Shown here one piece after another: positions 17,552 to 27,516 of a stretch of 64,000 nucleotides of DNA (its first letter is position 1; each line of letters starts with the position of its first letter). The notes under the pieces were generated by a model. That model saw nothing but the letters and a program-made list of their open reading frames with translations, searched no databases and was not told the origin of the DNA. A program made the translations under genes and the position numbers. Source of the DNA: Nitrosospira sp. Lineage in GTDB: Bacteria > Pseudomonadota > Gammaproteobacteria > Burkholderiales > Nitrosomonadaceae. The stretch lies in assembly GCA_026399575.1 (NCBI GenBank), contig JAPLQS010000067.1, positions 1 to 64,000 on the forward strand, read 5' to 3'.

Positions 17552-18319
17552 ATGAACGACAACCAGTTGCTGCGCTACAGCCGTCACATCCTGCTGCCTC
17601 AAATCGACATTGAGGGGCAGGAAATCCTGGCCCGGTCGCATGCACTCATTATCGGTGCAGGTGGTCTGGGCTCACCTGCTGCGATGTATCTCGCTGCCAG
17701 CGGTGTTGGCAAAATCACCCTGTGCGACCATGACGTGGTCGACCTCACCAATCTGCAACGGCAGATCATCCACCATACCGCAGCCATCGGCACTCCAAAA
17801 ACACACTCTGCAAAGAAAACGCTGGCAGGCATCAATCCGGAAGTAAATGTGGTCGCTCTGCATGAGCGCGTCGACCAGAACAGGCTGCTGCAACTGGTTG
17901 CCGAGGCGGATGTGGTACTGGATGCAAGCGATAATTTCAGCACCCGCCACGCGTTGAACCAGGCTTGTATCGCCTGCCGGAAACCGCTGGTGTCCGGCGC
18001 GGCCGTGCGTTTTGACGGGCAGGTGACCGTATTCGATTTGCGCCGTGGCGACAGCCCCTGTTATCACTGCCTGTTCCCGGCAGACGGCGAGAATGAAGAT
18101 ATGCAGTGCGCAGTAATGGGAGTGTTCGCACCGCTGACGGGTATCATCGGTTGTGTGCAGGCAGCGGAAGCGCTCAAAATTCTGCTTGGTATCGGGGAAA
18201 CCCTGAATGGCCGTCTGCTGCTGCTCGATGGCCTGACGATGAACTGGCGTTCGGTTAAACTGAATAAAGATCCGGCATGTGCGGTATGCAGCATTCCGGA
18301 ACCGGCAACCATAAGCTAG
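17552..18319 (+). CDS. moeB: MoeB/ThiF-family adenylyltransferase
   Basis: Adenylates the C-terminal glycine of a small ubiquitin-like sulfur carrier (MoaD or ThiS) for molybdopterin or thiamine synthesis. It has the N-terminal R-Y-S-R-H-I-L-L-P, the nucleotide-binding G-A-G-G-L-G-S-P near residue 37, D-N-F-S-T-R and two zinc Cys pairs, C-Y-H-C and C-A-V-C. At 255 residues it lacks the rhodanese tail of longer MoeB/MoeZ forms. Which carrier it serves cannot be told from the sequence alone. It starts 37 bases after ctpA, and its 3' end overlaps the convergent slmA by four bases. Confidence 0.9.
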   Translation: MNDNQLLRYSRHILLPQIDIEGQEILARSHALIIGAGGLGSPAAMYLAASGVGKITLCDHDVVDLTNLQRQIIHHTAAIGTPKTHSAKKTLAGINPEVNVVALHERVDQNRLLQLVAEADVVLDASDNFSTRHALNQACIACRKPLVSGAAVRFDGQVTVFDLRRGDSPCYHCLFPADGENEDMQCAVMGVFAPLTGIIGCVQAAEALKILLGIGETLNGRLLLLDGLTMNWRSVKLNKDPACAVCSIPEPATIS

Positions 18320-18912
18320 TTGCCGCGGTTATTCCCACCTGACAACAACTCTCTGCGCTGCGCTTCCCAGTATTCCAGCGGATCGCGCTTGAAGCCGCTC
18401 TTGGCAAACTGGTGCCAGCGGCCGGTGACATAACACATCAGCAGATTTGCCTGTGCCGCCGCGTCCAGCCCGGAGGTGGTTTCCTGCTCACTGGCAGCGA
18501 AACGCAACGCCTGCTTCAGCGTCGCCTCGAGACGGTCATGCAATTGATTGATGCGCACCTGCAGCCTATCATTTTCGTTTACCAGCGCATCACCGATCAA
18601 CACCCGCGTCATGCCTGGATTTTTCTTGGCAAAGCCCAGCAACAGTGACAGGATACCGTCAATCTGACGAATAGCATCTTTCTCTTCTGCAGTCAGTTTG
18701 TTGATAAGACCAAACAGCGTCTGTTCAATGAATTCGATCAATCCCTCGAACATTTGTGCCTTGCTGGCAAAATGCCGGTACAGCGCGGCTTCGGAAACGT
18801 CGAGCCTGGCCGCCAGCGCCGCGGTGGTAATTCTCTCTGCACGCGGATTCTCCAGCATTTCCGCCAGGACCTGCAGGATCTGAAGTTTTCTTTCACCGGG
18901 TTTGGCTGGCAT
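18316..18912 (-). CDS. slmA: Nucleoid occlusion factor SlmA
   Basis: TetR-fold DNA-binding protein that blocks FtsZ ring assembly over the nucleoid. The helix-turn-helix is at about residues 28-50 (T-T-A-A-L-A-A-R-L-D-V-S-E-A-A-L-Y-R-H-F), and the C-terminal part has the family's G-R-W-H-Q-F and Y-W-E-A-Q-R. At 198 residues the length is right. It follows argB on the same strand after 33 bases, suggesting one transcript, and converges on moeB with a four-base overlap. I saw no SlmA binding site in the window. Confidence 0.95.
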   Translation of the reverse strand: MPAKPGERKLQILQVLAEMLENPRAERITTAALAARLDVSEAALYRHFASKAQMFEGLIEFIEQTLFGLINKLTAEEKDAIRQIDGILSLLLGFAKKNPGMTRVLIGDALVNENDRLQVRINQLHDRLEATLKQALRFAASEQETTSGLDAAAQANLLMCYVTGRWHQFAKSGFKRDPLEYWEAQRRELLSGGNNRGN

Positions 18913-18945
18913 GAGTCTCTCGATTAAGTAAAAAGCATTTCTGTA

Positions 18946-19851
<906 letters not shown>

Positions 19852-19946
19852 TCAGCTATTTTACACCGGGAATCAGCAATGTTGCAGGTAGACAAGCATT
19901 CCGTTGCCGTGCCGGGAAAAGTCAGGAAAGCCCGCGACATTCGAGA

Positions 19947-22900
19947 CTACGCGAGAGCCTCAGCCTTTTCCTTGGGCTGATCGTCGAACCAGCGGTACAA
20001 CATGGGCATCAGCACCATCGTCATCATGGTCGCGGTGGTCAACCCGCAGATCACCACGATGGCCAACGGCTTCTGCACCTCGGAGCCGAGTCCGCTGGCG
20101 GCCAGGAATGGCGCCAGGCCCAATATCGTCGTCGCAGCCGTCATCATCACTGGACGAAAGCGCTGCTCGCAACCTTTTTTCACCGCGTCGGCCACGCTCA
20201 AACCCTCATAGCGCAGTTGCCGGATAAATTCGATCAGCACCACCCCGTTTAATATCGATGTGCCCCAGACCGCGATAAAACCTACTGACGCCGGTACCGA
20301 CAGATACTGGCCGGTGATGAACAGCCCGACGACACCGCCGACAGAAGCAAACGGCAAAGCCAGAAAAATGAGCGTGGCAAGCTTGACCGAATTGAACAGC
20401 ATGAACAACAGGAAGAAGATCAGAGCCAGGGTAATCGGCACGATCACCGAGAGTGTCGCCATGGCGCGCTCCATATTCTGGAACTGCCCGCCCCACTCGA
20501 AATAATAACCCGGGGGTAATTTGATTTCCTTTGCGGTGCGCTCCTGCAGCTCAGCGACGAAACCGCCCAGGTCACGTTCATGTACATTGGCGCCGACCAC
20601 CACGCGGCGTCTGGCGAATTCGCGCGCAACCACCGCCGGACCATCAAGCACCCTGATATCTGCCACTGCGCTCAACGGCACCAGTATGCCGCCACGTGCG
20701 ATCAAGCCACCAGGCCCGGCGTTGCCAGCGGGACGCAACAACAGATCACGTATGGCTTCGACATCGTCACGGAATTCCACGGGATAGCGTAAGAGCAGCG
20801 TAAAGCGCCGCTCGCCCTCGAATACCTGAGTGACCACCTTGCCGCCGATTGCGGTAGCAATCAACTCATTCACTTCGGCAACGTTAAGGCCGTGACGAGC
20901 GATGGCGCGGCGGTCGATATCGATGGTCAATTCCTGCTGGCCTGACAAGCGTTCGAGGCGCAGATCCCGTGCCCCGCGCGTTGACTTGACGATGCGCGCC
21001 ACCTGCTCGGATAGTTTGCGCAGCTCTTCCAAGTCGTCGCCAAAGATTTTGACCGCAACCTGTGAGCGCACTCCGGTCACCATCTCGTCCACCCGTTGCG
21101 CGATCGGCTGCGACAGCACGATATTGACACCGGGCAGCGCCGTCAGCGCCTTGCGGATATCCTCCTCGATCTCCGTCTGGGTGCGGCCAGACCCCTCCAG
21201 GTCCAGCGCCGCAATCGGGTCAGACTCGTTCTGTGACGCCGGGTCGGCGGGCGATTCGCCGCGGCCTAGCTTGGATACCACGACCTTCACTCCTGGTACC
21301 GCGGCGATCAGCTTCATTGCCTCTGTTTCCAGCTTGATTGCCTCTTCCAGCGAAATCGACGGCACCCGGATGATCACCGGCGTGATCGAGCCTTCCTGCA
21401 TGATTGGAATGAATGATTTACCGAGCAGCGGGTACAAGACGAATGCCAGCGACAGCAAGCCCAGCGCGATCATCATGGTAACTTTCTGATTCCCCAGCGC
21501 TGCATTGAGTATGCGCAGATATCTGGACTTGAGGACGGCGATGATTTTGGTGTCCTCCTCCGAGCCGCCTTTCAGGATATAAGCGCTTAACACCGGCGAC
21601 AGCAGCACCGAAACAAACAGCGCCACCATCAACGCAATGGCGATGGTGACGGCAAGCGGGCTGAACATCTTGCCTTCCATGCCCTCCAGCGTCATCAGCG
21701 GCAGGAATACCAGCACGGTAACAATGATGCCGAAGATCACTGGTGTCGCTACCTCGCTGGTTGCCTTGACAATGATATCGAATTTTGATGCGCCCGTGCC
21801 GCGCGCCTGGTTCAGCTTCTGATAAATGTTTTCCACCACCACCACGGTCGGGTCCACCATCATGCCGAGGGCTATCGTCAGCCCCCCCAAAGACATCAGG
21901 TTGGCCGGCATGCCTTGCTGGTCCATCACCAGAAATGTCACCAGTGGCGTAATGACGAGCGTCGAACACACTACCAGGCTGGTGCGCAGGTTGCCCAGAA
22001 AAACGAACAGGACCACGACGACCAGGATCAGGGATTCGACCAACGTGCTATAAACTGTTCCCAGTGCGGCATCCACCAAATCGGTCCGGTCGTAAAAAGG
22101 CACAATCTGGAGTCCGTCCGGCAATATGCCACGCTCGTTGATCTCAGCAACTTTTTGCTTGACCCGTACGACTATTTCCTTGGCATTGCCACCGCGCAGC
22201 ATCATCACGATGCCAGTTACAGATTCGGTGTCACCGTTCTTGATGCTGGCTCCCAGGCGCACCTCGCCGCCGAACTGCACCTGGGCCACGTCGCGTACAT
22301 ACACGGGCACGCCTTCCAGCTCTTTGAGCACGATATTGCGGATGTCGTCCAGCGAGCGGATCAGACCCACGCCCCGAATCAGGTATTGCTCGGAGTGCAG
22401 CGGCAGTATGTTGCCGCTGGAATTCGCGTTATTGTTCGCAAGCGCCAGGTCTACCGCCGCCAATGTCAGGTCATAGTGACGCAACCGGTTCGGATCGACC
22501 AGCACCTGGTATTCCTTGACATGGCCGCCGATGGAATTGACTTCCGCCACGCCCCGGATCGAGCGCAGCATCGGTCGCACCACCCAGTCCTGAATCGTGC
22601 GTCGCTCCATTAACTCCTCGACCGTGAGCGCGCGCTTGCCGTCGTCGGGATGCTCAATGGTGTATTGGTATACCTCACCTAGACCGGTGGATACCGGCCC
22701 GAGTACTGGTGTGATGCCCGGTAGCATCCTTGGGGATACCTCGATCAGCCGCTCCATCACCAGCGCGCGCGCAAAGAAAACATCGGTTTTGTCGGTAAAC
22801 ACCAGCGTGATCAGCGATAACCCGCTCTTGTTCAGGGAGCGCATCTCCACCAGCCCCGGCAGGCCAGTCATCGCGATTTCCACCGGCACCGTGATCAGCC

Positions 22901-23087
22901 GCTCGACCTCTTCCGGACTGCGGCCAACTGCCACCGTGGCGACCTGCACCTGGATGTTGGTTACATCGGGGAAAGCATCGACCGAGACGGTCTTCGTGGC
23001 AATCACGCCTGCAGCGCACAGGCCCAGCGCGACCACAACCACCAGCAGGCGCTGATTGAGCATGGCGCGCACGATTGCGGCAAGCAT
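19947..23087 (-). CDS. Heavy-metal RND efflux pump, inner-membrane subunit (CzcA/CusA family)
   Basis: Proton-driven transporter of 1046 residues that exports metal ions through a three-part channel. It has the N-terminal helix, periplasmic porter domains (V-D-A-F-P-D-V-T-N-I-Q-V), a second half ending R-P-V-M-M-T-A-A-T-T-I-L-G, and about 12 membrane helices. The helix-4 motif used to predict the substrate reads A-L-G-M-M-V-D-P-T-V-V-V-V-E-N. It keeps the central Asp and Glu but lacks the D-F-G of Co/Zn/Cd pumps, and has Pro-Thr where copper/silver pumps have two Ala. The metal is therefore unassigned. It is the last gene of the three-gene operon, three bases after the adaptor. Confidence 0.93.
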   Translation of the reverse strand: MLAAIVRAMLNQRLLVVVVALGLCAAGVIATKTVSVDAFPDVTNIQVQVATVAVGRSPEEVERLITVPVEIAMTGLPGLVEMRSLNKSGLSLITLVFTDKTDVFFARALVMERLIEVSPRMLPGITPVLGPVSTGLGEVYQYTIEHPDDGKRALTVEELMERRTIQDWVVRPMLRSIRGVAEVNSIGGHVKEYQVLVDPNRLRHYDLTLAAVDLALANNNANSSGNILPLHSEQYLIRGVGLIRSLDDIRNIVLKELEGVPVYVRDVAQVQFGGEVRLGASIKNGDTESVTGIVMMLRGGNAKEIVVRVKQKVAEINERGILPDGLQIVPFYDRTDLVDAALGTVYSTLVESLILVVVVLFVFLGNLRTSLVVCSTLVITPLVTFLVMDQQGMPANLMSLGGLTIALGMMVDPTVVVVENIYQKLNQARGTGASKFDIIVKATSEVATPVIFGIIVTVLVFLPLMTLEGMEGKMFSPLAVTIAIALMVALFVSVLLSPVLSAYILKGGSEEDTKIIAVLKSRYLRILNAALGNQKVTMMIALGLLSLAFVLYPLLGKSFIPIMQEGSITPVIIRVPSISLEEAIKLETEAMKLIAAVPGVKVVVSKLGRGESPADPASQNESDPIAALDLEGSGRTQTEIEEDIRKALTALPGVNIVLSQPIAQRVDEMVTGVRSQVAVKIFGDDLEELRKLSEQVARIVKSTRGARDLRLERLSGQQELTIDIDRRAIARHGLNVAEVNELIATAIGGKVVTQVFEGERRFTLLLRYPVEFRDDVEAIRDLLLRPAGNAGPGGLIARGGILVPLSAVADIRVLDGPAVVAREFARRRVVVGANVHERDLGGFVAELQERTAKEIKLPPGYYFEWGGQFQNMERAMATLSVIVPITLALIFFLLFMLFNSVKLATLIFLALPFASVGGVVGLFITGQYLSVPASVGFIAVWGTSILNGVVLIEFIRQLRYEGLSVADAVKKGCEQRFRPVMMTAATTILGLAPFLAASGLGSEVQKPLAIVVICGLTTATMMTMVLMPMLYRWFDDQPKEKAEALA

Positions 23088-23090
23088 GGC

Positions 23091-24236
23091 TTACTCCAAC
23101 TCGGCGAGCTTGCGCTCGTTATCTAAATGGAAAGCGCCGTCCACCACAATCTTCTGCTCGATGGTGACTCCTTTCAGCACTGGATACATGTCGGCTACTT
23201 CGGGACCCAATTCGACCGGAACACGCAGGAACTTATTATTGCCTTGTGCCAGGAAGACGTAGTCGCGGTTGCTTTCGCGCACCACTGCTGTTTTTGGCAC
23301 CACCAAGCTCTTGGTCGGGTTATCCAAAATGTGCATGTTGGCCAGCATATCGGGCTTAAGGTTGCGCGTTGGGTTTTCTACCAGCGTGCGCACCATCACT
23401 GTGCGGGTTAATGGATTTAGTGTATCTGCAACGAAAATGATGCGGCCGTCGAAGCTTATTTCATCGCCTAGCGCCGGCACGTGGATCTCCGCATGTTGAT
23501 TGATTTTCACATCACGCGCGATCTGCTCCGGCACATCGCCCACCACCCAGACAGAGGATAGATCGGCTACCCGGAATAACTGATCGGCCGGTTGCACTAC
23601 CTGGCCGACGATGACATTCCGGCCGATCACAATGCCGTTCTTGGTCGATCTGATAGCAATGGAAGGCAGAATGTGCCCGTGCTTTGCCAGTTCTTTCAGC
23701 GTATTGCTGTCCACACCCAGCAAGCGCAACTGATCCTTCGCCGATTCAAACTCGGCACGGGCAATTTCCAGCTCCGATACGCGCCGCTCCACCTCGGCGA
23801 GAGGCAGTACGTCAGCAGCACGCAAATGATGTGCGCGCTCGGCCGCTTTTTCGGTCACGATAGTGCGCGAATAAGCCCGCAAATAGACCAGTTGCGCCTG
23901 AGTCAATTCGGGACTGGTAATACGCGCGAGCGGATCACCAACTTTAACGATGTCCCCCAGCATGACGTATAAATCGGTAACGCGCCCCGTCACGAAGGAG
24001 CCGATATGAACCAGCCTTTCTTCGTCCACCTCGACTCGGCTCGGCGCCTGCAACTTGTCGGCGAGACTGACCATCGTGGGCTGGCCAATTATGATGCGTT
24101 CCGTCAATTCCGGCCTGAGTGTGATGCTGTTTATATCCTGGACTTCTTTTTTCGGGGGAGCAGGCGGCTCACTGCATCCTGCTGCAAACAACGTAGCCAG
24201 CACGACTGCGCCAGCGGCCAGGATGGTGGTTTTCAT
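23091..24236 (-). CDS. RND efflux periplasmic adaptor lipoprotein (CzcB/CusB family)
   Basis: Membrane fusion protein joining the inner-membrane pump to the outer-membrane channel. An N-terminal lipoprotein signal ends in L-F-A-A-G-C, with Cys at about residue 21. Barrel-sandwich halves (V-T-D-L-Y-V-M-L-G-D-I-V-K-V-G and I-G-R-N-V-I-V-G-Q-V-V) flank a helical hairpin at about 120-195. The C-terminal beta domain ends near 381. There is no N-terminal metal-binding His or Met cluster. The ATG overlaps the stop of the outer-membrane gene as ATGA. Family assignment is firm; the metal is unknown. Confidence 0.92.
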   Translation of the reverse strand: MKTTILAAGAVVLATLFAAGCSEPPAPPKKEVQDINSITLRPELTERIIIGQPTMVSLADKLQAPSRVEVDEERLVHIGSFVTGRVTDLYVMLGDIVKVGDPLARITSPELTQAQLVYLRAYSRTIVTEKAAERAHHLRAADVLPLAEVERRVSELEIARAEFESAKDQLRLLGVDSNTLKELAKHGHILPSIAIRSTKNGIVIGRNVIVGQVVQPADQLFRVADLSSVWVVGDVPEQIARDVKINQHAEIHVPALGDEISFDGRIIFVADTLNPLTRTVMVRTLVENPTRNLKPDMLANMHILDNPTKSLVVPKTAVVRESNRDYVFLAQGNNKFLRVPVELGPEVADMYPVLKGVTIEQKIVVDGAFHLDNERKLAELE

Positions 24237-25522
24237 TCGAGGGCTTGCTCCTTGGGATAATGCGCGCGTAGCCGGTCAATTTCGGCAGCAGCGGCCTGCA
24301 ACTCAAAACGCGCCAGCAACGAGTCCACGAGGATGCCACGCAAGATCCGCTGGGAATCAAGCACCTCGATCAGGCCGCGCTCACCGAAGCGGTGAGCAGT
24401 TCGGGCAACCTGGAACGCCAGCTCGGCTTCCCGGATGATACCGCCTTCGAACATTTCCACCCTGCGCTGCGCAATCTGGTAGCCCTGCCAAGCGGATTCG
24501 AGCAATTGACCCACCTCGAACACGCGATATTCCAGCGTTTCGCGCACTCGCGCGGAATCGAATATGGCTGCGTTGATCTCGCCGCGGCGCTGGTACAGCA
24601 GCGGAACAGTCACTCGCATGCCCGCTCTATTTTCGGTGTATTGAGCATCCTGATAATTCAGGAGTAAGACGTCCACTGAGGGAATAATCGCGGCGCGTTC
24701 CTGGCTGATGCGCCGCCGAGCGCGCTCCTGTTCGGCTTGCAGCCGCAATATTTCCGGGTTGGCGGCCGGCACTTCCTCGCGTAATACCTCCAGCGCCGGC
24801 AATTGCACCGGATCACGCAATGTGGCGCTCAGCTCGAAATCGGGCTTCAATGCACCCGCAGTAAGCTGTCTCAACATAACACGCGCTCGCTGCGCATTTA
24901 ACTGCGCCGCTTCTTTACGGCCAGCCGCATTCAACACTTCGGCATCAGCCCGGATCAATTCGAAACGCGCTGTTTCACCCACTTCCACGGCCAACTTGAT
25001 GCGTCGGCGTACATCATCCATCAAGTCGAAAACTTCGGTCTCTATACGTGCGATTTCCTGGCGTTGCAACAGTTCAAATGCACGCACTCGTAGCTGTGCC
25101 GCCAGATCAGCGCGTACTTGGTTGAGACTGGCACGGCTGGCCTCTACCCCGGCTGAGGCGGCATCGATGCGTGCACTGCGCATGAACGGATTTTCGATAG
25201 GCTGGACAATGCCAACCTCGCGGGTGCTATTCGCGGGATTGGCCGCCAGGATACGCGGATGTTGAGGCCCTCCCATCGCGCTTACTTGCGGATTGGGATA
25301 AGCCGAGGCGGAGATCACGCCTGATTCGGCAATGCCCACCTGGGAGCGTGCGGCATGCACCAGACCATTGGCTTCCAGCCCCAGACGTTGCAATGCTTCG
25401 ATGGAAATCGCCGTAGTAGCCACGATAGCAGGTACTGCGGCGGGTTCCTCGGCTGACACACATGTAAACTGCAAGACAAGAATCAGTCCCAACAAGCTAC
25501 GGCATCGTGAATTGACTTGAAT
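24233..25522 (-). CDS. TolC-family outer-membrane efflux protein, probable ATT start
   Basis: Outer-membrane channel of the RND pump, about 430 residues with long paired helices typical of the TolC family (for example A-N-P-E-I-L-R-L-Q-A-E-Q-E-R-A and the repeat of that helix in each half). No ATG or GTG is available. The strong ribosome site AAGGAG (25531-25536) follows an in-frame TAA at 25535-25537. The next codons are GGA GAC GCA ATC ATT, and the ATT at 25520-25522 (8 bases from AAGGAG) would give a clean signal peptide ending V-S-A. A TTG at 25495 is 35 bases from the ribosome site. First gene of the efflux operon, divergent from the NhaR-like regulator. Confidence 0.87.
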   Translation of the reverse strand: MQVNSRCRSLLGLILVLQFTCVSAEEPAAVPAIVATTAISIEALQRLGLEANGLVHAARSQVGIAESGVISASAYPNPQVSAMGGPQHPRILAANPANSTREVGIVQPIENPFMRSARIDAASAGVEASRASLNQVRADLAAQLRVRAFELLQRQEIARIETEVFDLMDDVRRRIKLAVEVGETARFELIRADAEVLNAAGRKEAAQLNAQRARVMLRQLTAGALKPDFELSATLRDPVQLPALEVLREEVPAANPEILRLQAEQERARRRISQERAAIIPSVDVLLLNYQDAQYTENRAGMRVTVPLLYQRRGEINAAIFDSARVRETLEYRVFEVGQLLESAWQGYQIAQRRVEMFEGGIIREAELAFQVARTAHRFGERGLIEVLDSQRILRGILVDSLLARFELQAAAAEIDRLRAHYPKEQALE

Positions 25523-25653
25523 GATTGCGTCTCCTTAACGGCGGAATACGGCTAATACCTGCTTATACTAAGGTTTAATTTGCATCAATAAAAGCAGTAT
25601 CTTTCTGATAATATGATCGGCATTTACGAACTATTGTACTTTGAACCGCCACC

Positions 25654-26565
25654 ATGCTCAACTACCGGCAATTACATTATTTCTGGGCCGTCGCCAAGGC
25701 AGGCAGCATCATCCGTGCGAGCGAACGGCTGCATCTCACACCCCAAACTCTAAGTGGCCAGATCAGTTTGCTGGAGGAAACGCTGGGTGTGGCTCTGTTC
25801 TTGCGGGTGGGTCGACGTCTGCAACTGACGGAAACTGGCCGGCTCACACTCTCTTACGCCGATGAACTGTTCCAGATCGGCAACGATCTGGAGGAGGCTC
25901 TGCGCAGCCGTCCTGAAGACCGCTCCATCCAGTTTCGCGTGGGAGTTGACGATGTTGTGCCGAAATCGATTGCCTATCGACTGCTGACACCGGCAATGTC
26001 AATGACCGAACCGGTGCGCATTGTTTGCCGGGAGAACAAGCTGGTGCGATTGCTGGTGGAACTGGCAATCCACCAGCTTGATCTGGTGCTTGCCGACCGG
26101 CCCATGCCGCCCGAGACGAATGTGAAAGGCTACAGCCACAAACTTGGAGATTGCGGCATCACGTTTTTTGCCGCACCACAGCTTGCAGCGCAGCTTAAAG
26201 GCAAATGGCCACGCATACTGCATGCTGCTCCCCTGCTGATACCCGGCGAGAATGCCGCCGTGCGGGTGACACTGATGCGCTGGTTCGATACCCATCAGAT
26301 CCGCCCACGTATCGTGGGGGAGTTCGATGACAGTGCGCTGATGCATGCTTTCGGGCAAGCCGGTATCGGTATTTTCATCGCCCCATCGGTGATCGCCGAC
26401 GAAGTGCAACGCGAGCATGGCGTCACAGTCATCGGTCGAACCGATGAAGTCACCGAACAGTTCTATGCCATCTCAATGGAACGCCGACTCACCCACCCCG
26501 CAGTGGTCGCAATCAACGACACTGCGCAGCGCAAGTTGTTCGCCAGTCTTAAGAAAACTCGTTGA
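25654..26565 (+). CDS. LysR-family regulator of the NhaR type
   Basis: Transcription factor of 303 residues. The helix-turn-helix is N-terminal (Y-F-W-A-V-A-K-A-G-S-I followed by L-T-P-Q-T-L-S-G-Q-I), and the N-terminus M-L-N-Y-R-Q-L-H-Y-F-W is typical of NhaR, the sodium/pH-responsive activator of nhaA. A co-inducer domain fills residues 90-300. No nhaA is present. Because it is divergent from the metal efflux operon with about 130 bases between start codons, it probably controls that operon and itself. Its ligand is not known; ions are a natural guess. Confidence 0.88.
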   Translation: MLNYRQLHYFWAVAKAGSIIRASERLHLTPQTLSGQISLLEETLGVALFLRVGRRLQLTETGRLTLSYADELFQIGNDLEEALRSRPEDRSIQFRVGVDDVVPKSIAYRLLTPAMSMTEPVRIVCRENKLVRLLVELAIHQLDLVLADRPMPPETNVKGYSHKLGDCGITFFAAPQLAAQLKGKWPRILHAAPLLIPGENAAVRVTLMRWFDTHQIRPRIVGEFDDSALMHAFGQAGIGIFIAPSVIADEVQREHGVTVIGRTDEVTEQFYAISMERRLTHPAVVAINDTAQRKLFASLKKTR

Positions 26566-26737
26566 CAGGAATCCGATCGGCCGCAAGTCAGCAGCATCAG
26601 AAAAGAAAGGCCCCAGACGAGCATAGCGGAATCATCTTGCCTGTCGCGCAGGTCAGAACGGATAGTGGAATTGATAGGGGTTGGTGCGGGGGAATAACAG
26701 CGCGGGACTCTAAACTAAGCTATTACCGAGTCCAGAA

Positions 26738-27160
26738 TCAGAATTGATCAGGTGCTTTATCCAGGCTGCTGGCAGCCTTCTTCTGCTCTTCTCGCAACTG
26801 CTCATATTCACGCCATTTATGCTTGATCTCATAGTGCTTCTCAGGCGGAAGCTGCTTGATATTCTTGTACTTCTCGCGCACCTTATTGCGCTGATCGGAA
26901 GTCAGTGCAGCCCAGTCACGCATCTGCGACTGTATGCGCCGCTGTTCAAGGGAAGACATATTCGGGTAGCGTTTGGCGATACTCAACCATTTCTTCTTTC
27001 GGACAGCATCCATCCCGTCCCAATTCTGCGCGAGGGGTGCCAGGACTTGCTTTTGCTGAGAATTCAGCCGCCCCCAAGCAGGCTGCCCGGATTCAGCCAA
27101 GACATGGGCAGGGGCCAACAAGCAGAGCCAGAGGACTACTGCCAGGAGTGGTCTAGCCAT
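26738..27160 (-). CDS. Secreted DUF3106 protein
   Basis: Protein of 140 residues with a signal peptide (L-L-A-V-V-L-W-L-C-L-L-A-P, cleavage near V-L-A-E) and a mature part rich in Lys, Arg, Gln and Trp. It shows the DUF3106 pattern: repeated L-x-x-x-Q-K/R, W-L-S-I-A-K-R-Y-P and R-D-W-A-A-L-T-S-D-Q-R. It is probably helical and periplasmic. It overlaps the end of the DUF3619 gene by 25 bases and is third in the sigma-factor operon. In betaproteobacteria these three genes are usually found together. A stress-sensing role is inference. Confidence 0.85.
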   Translation of the reverse strand: MARPLLAVVLWLCLLAPAHVLAESGQPAWGRLNSQQKQVLAPLAQNWDGMDAVRKKKWLSIAKRYPNMSSLEQRRIQSQMRDWAALTSDQRNKVREKYKNIKQLPPEKHYEIKHKWREYEQLREEQKKAASSLDKAPDQF

Positions 27161-27516
27161 TCACCGAACTCATCGTCAAGATACGCGTCAACTGGCAACT
27201 CATCGGTGAGCAGCATTATATCCAGATCCGCGATATCGTCTCCCTGCTGCAAAGGAGTTTGCCAGTAAGCAATGCCTGCCAGAGCGAGCAATAGAGCAAA
27301 CAGCGATAATATCCTGCCAGCGTTGAAATGATGCCGGTCATGCCCGCTGTGCGCAGATGTACCGCCGCCCGTGGCGACCCGTGTCTCGCTCATCTGGTAA
27401 TTCTCCAGAGAAGCTCTGCGCGCCGCCTGCAGGCGTTGCAGGGTGTCCTGCCCGATATCATCCAATCCTCGATTTAGCAGCCGGGTAATTTCTTTTCCCA
27501 ATTCCGGTTCATTCAT
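27136..27516 (-). CDS. DUF3619 membrane protein, candidate anti-sigma factor
   Basis: Protein of 126 residues: a cytoplasmic N-terminal helical region of about 55 residues (L-G-K-E-I-T-R-L-L-N-R), a His-rich linker (H-S-G-H-D-R-H-H), one membrane helix (I-L-S-L-F-A-L-L-L-A-L-A-G) and an acidic C-terminus on the far side. That layout, and its place directly after an ECF sigma factor with an ATGA overlap (27513-27516), suggest an anti-sigma factor, although it shows no zinc anti-sigma motif. The start at 27514-27516 follows the coupling. Function is not established. Confidence 0.85.
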   Translation of the reverse strand: MNEPELGKEITRLLNRGLDDIGQDTLQRLQAARRASLENYQMSETRVATGGGTSAHSGHDRHHFNAGRILSLFALLLALAGIAYWQTPLQQGDDIADLDIMLLTDELPVDAYLDDEFGEWLDHSWQ

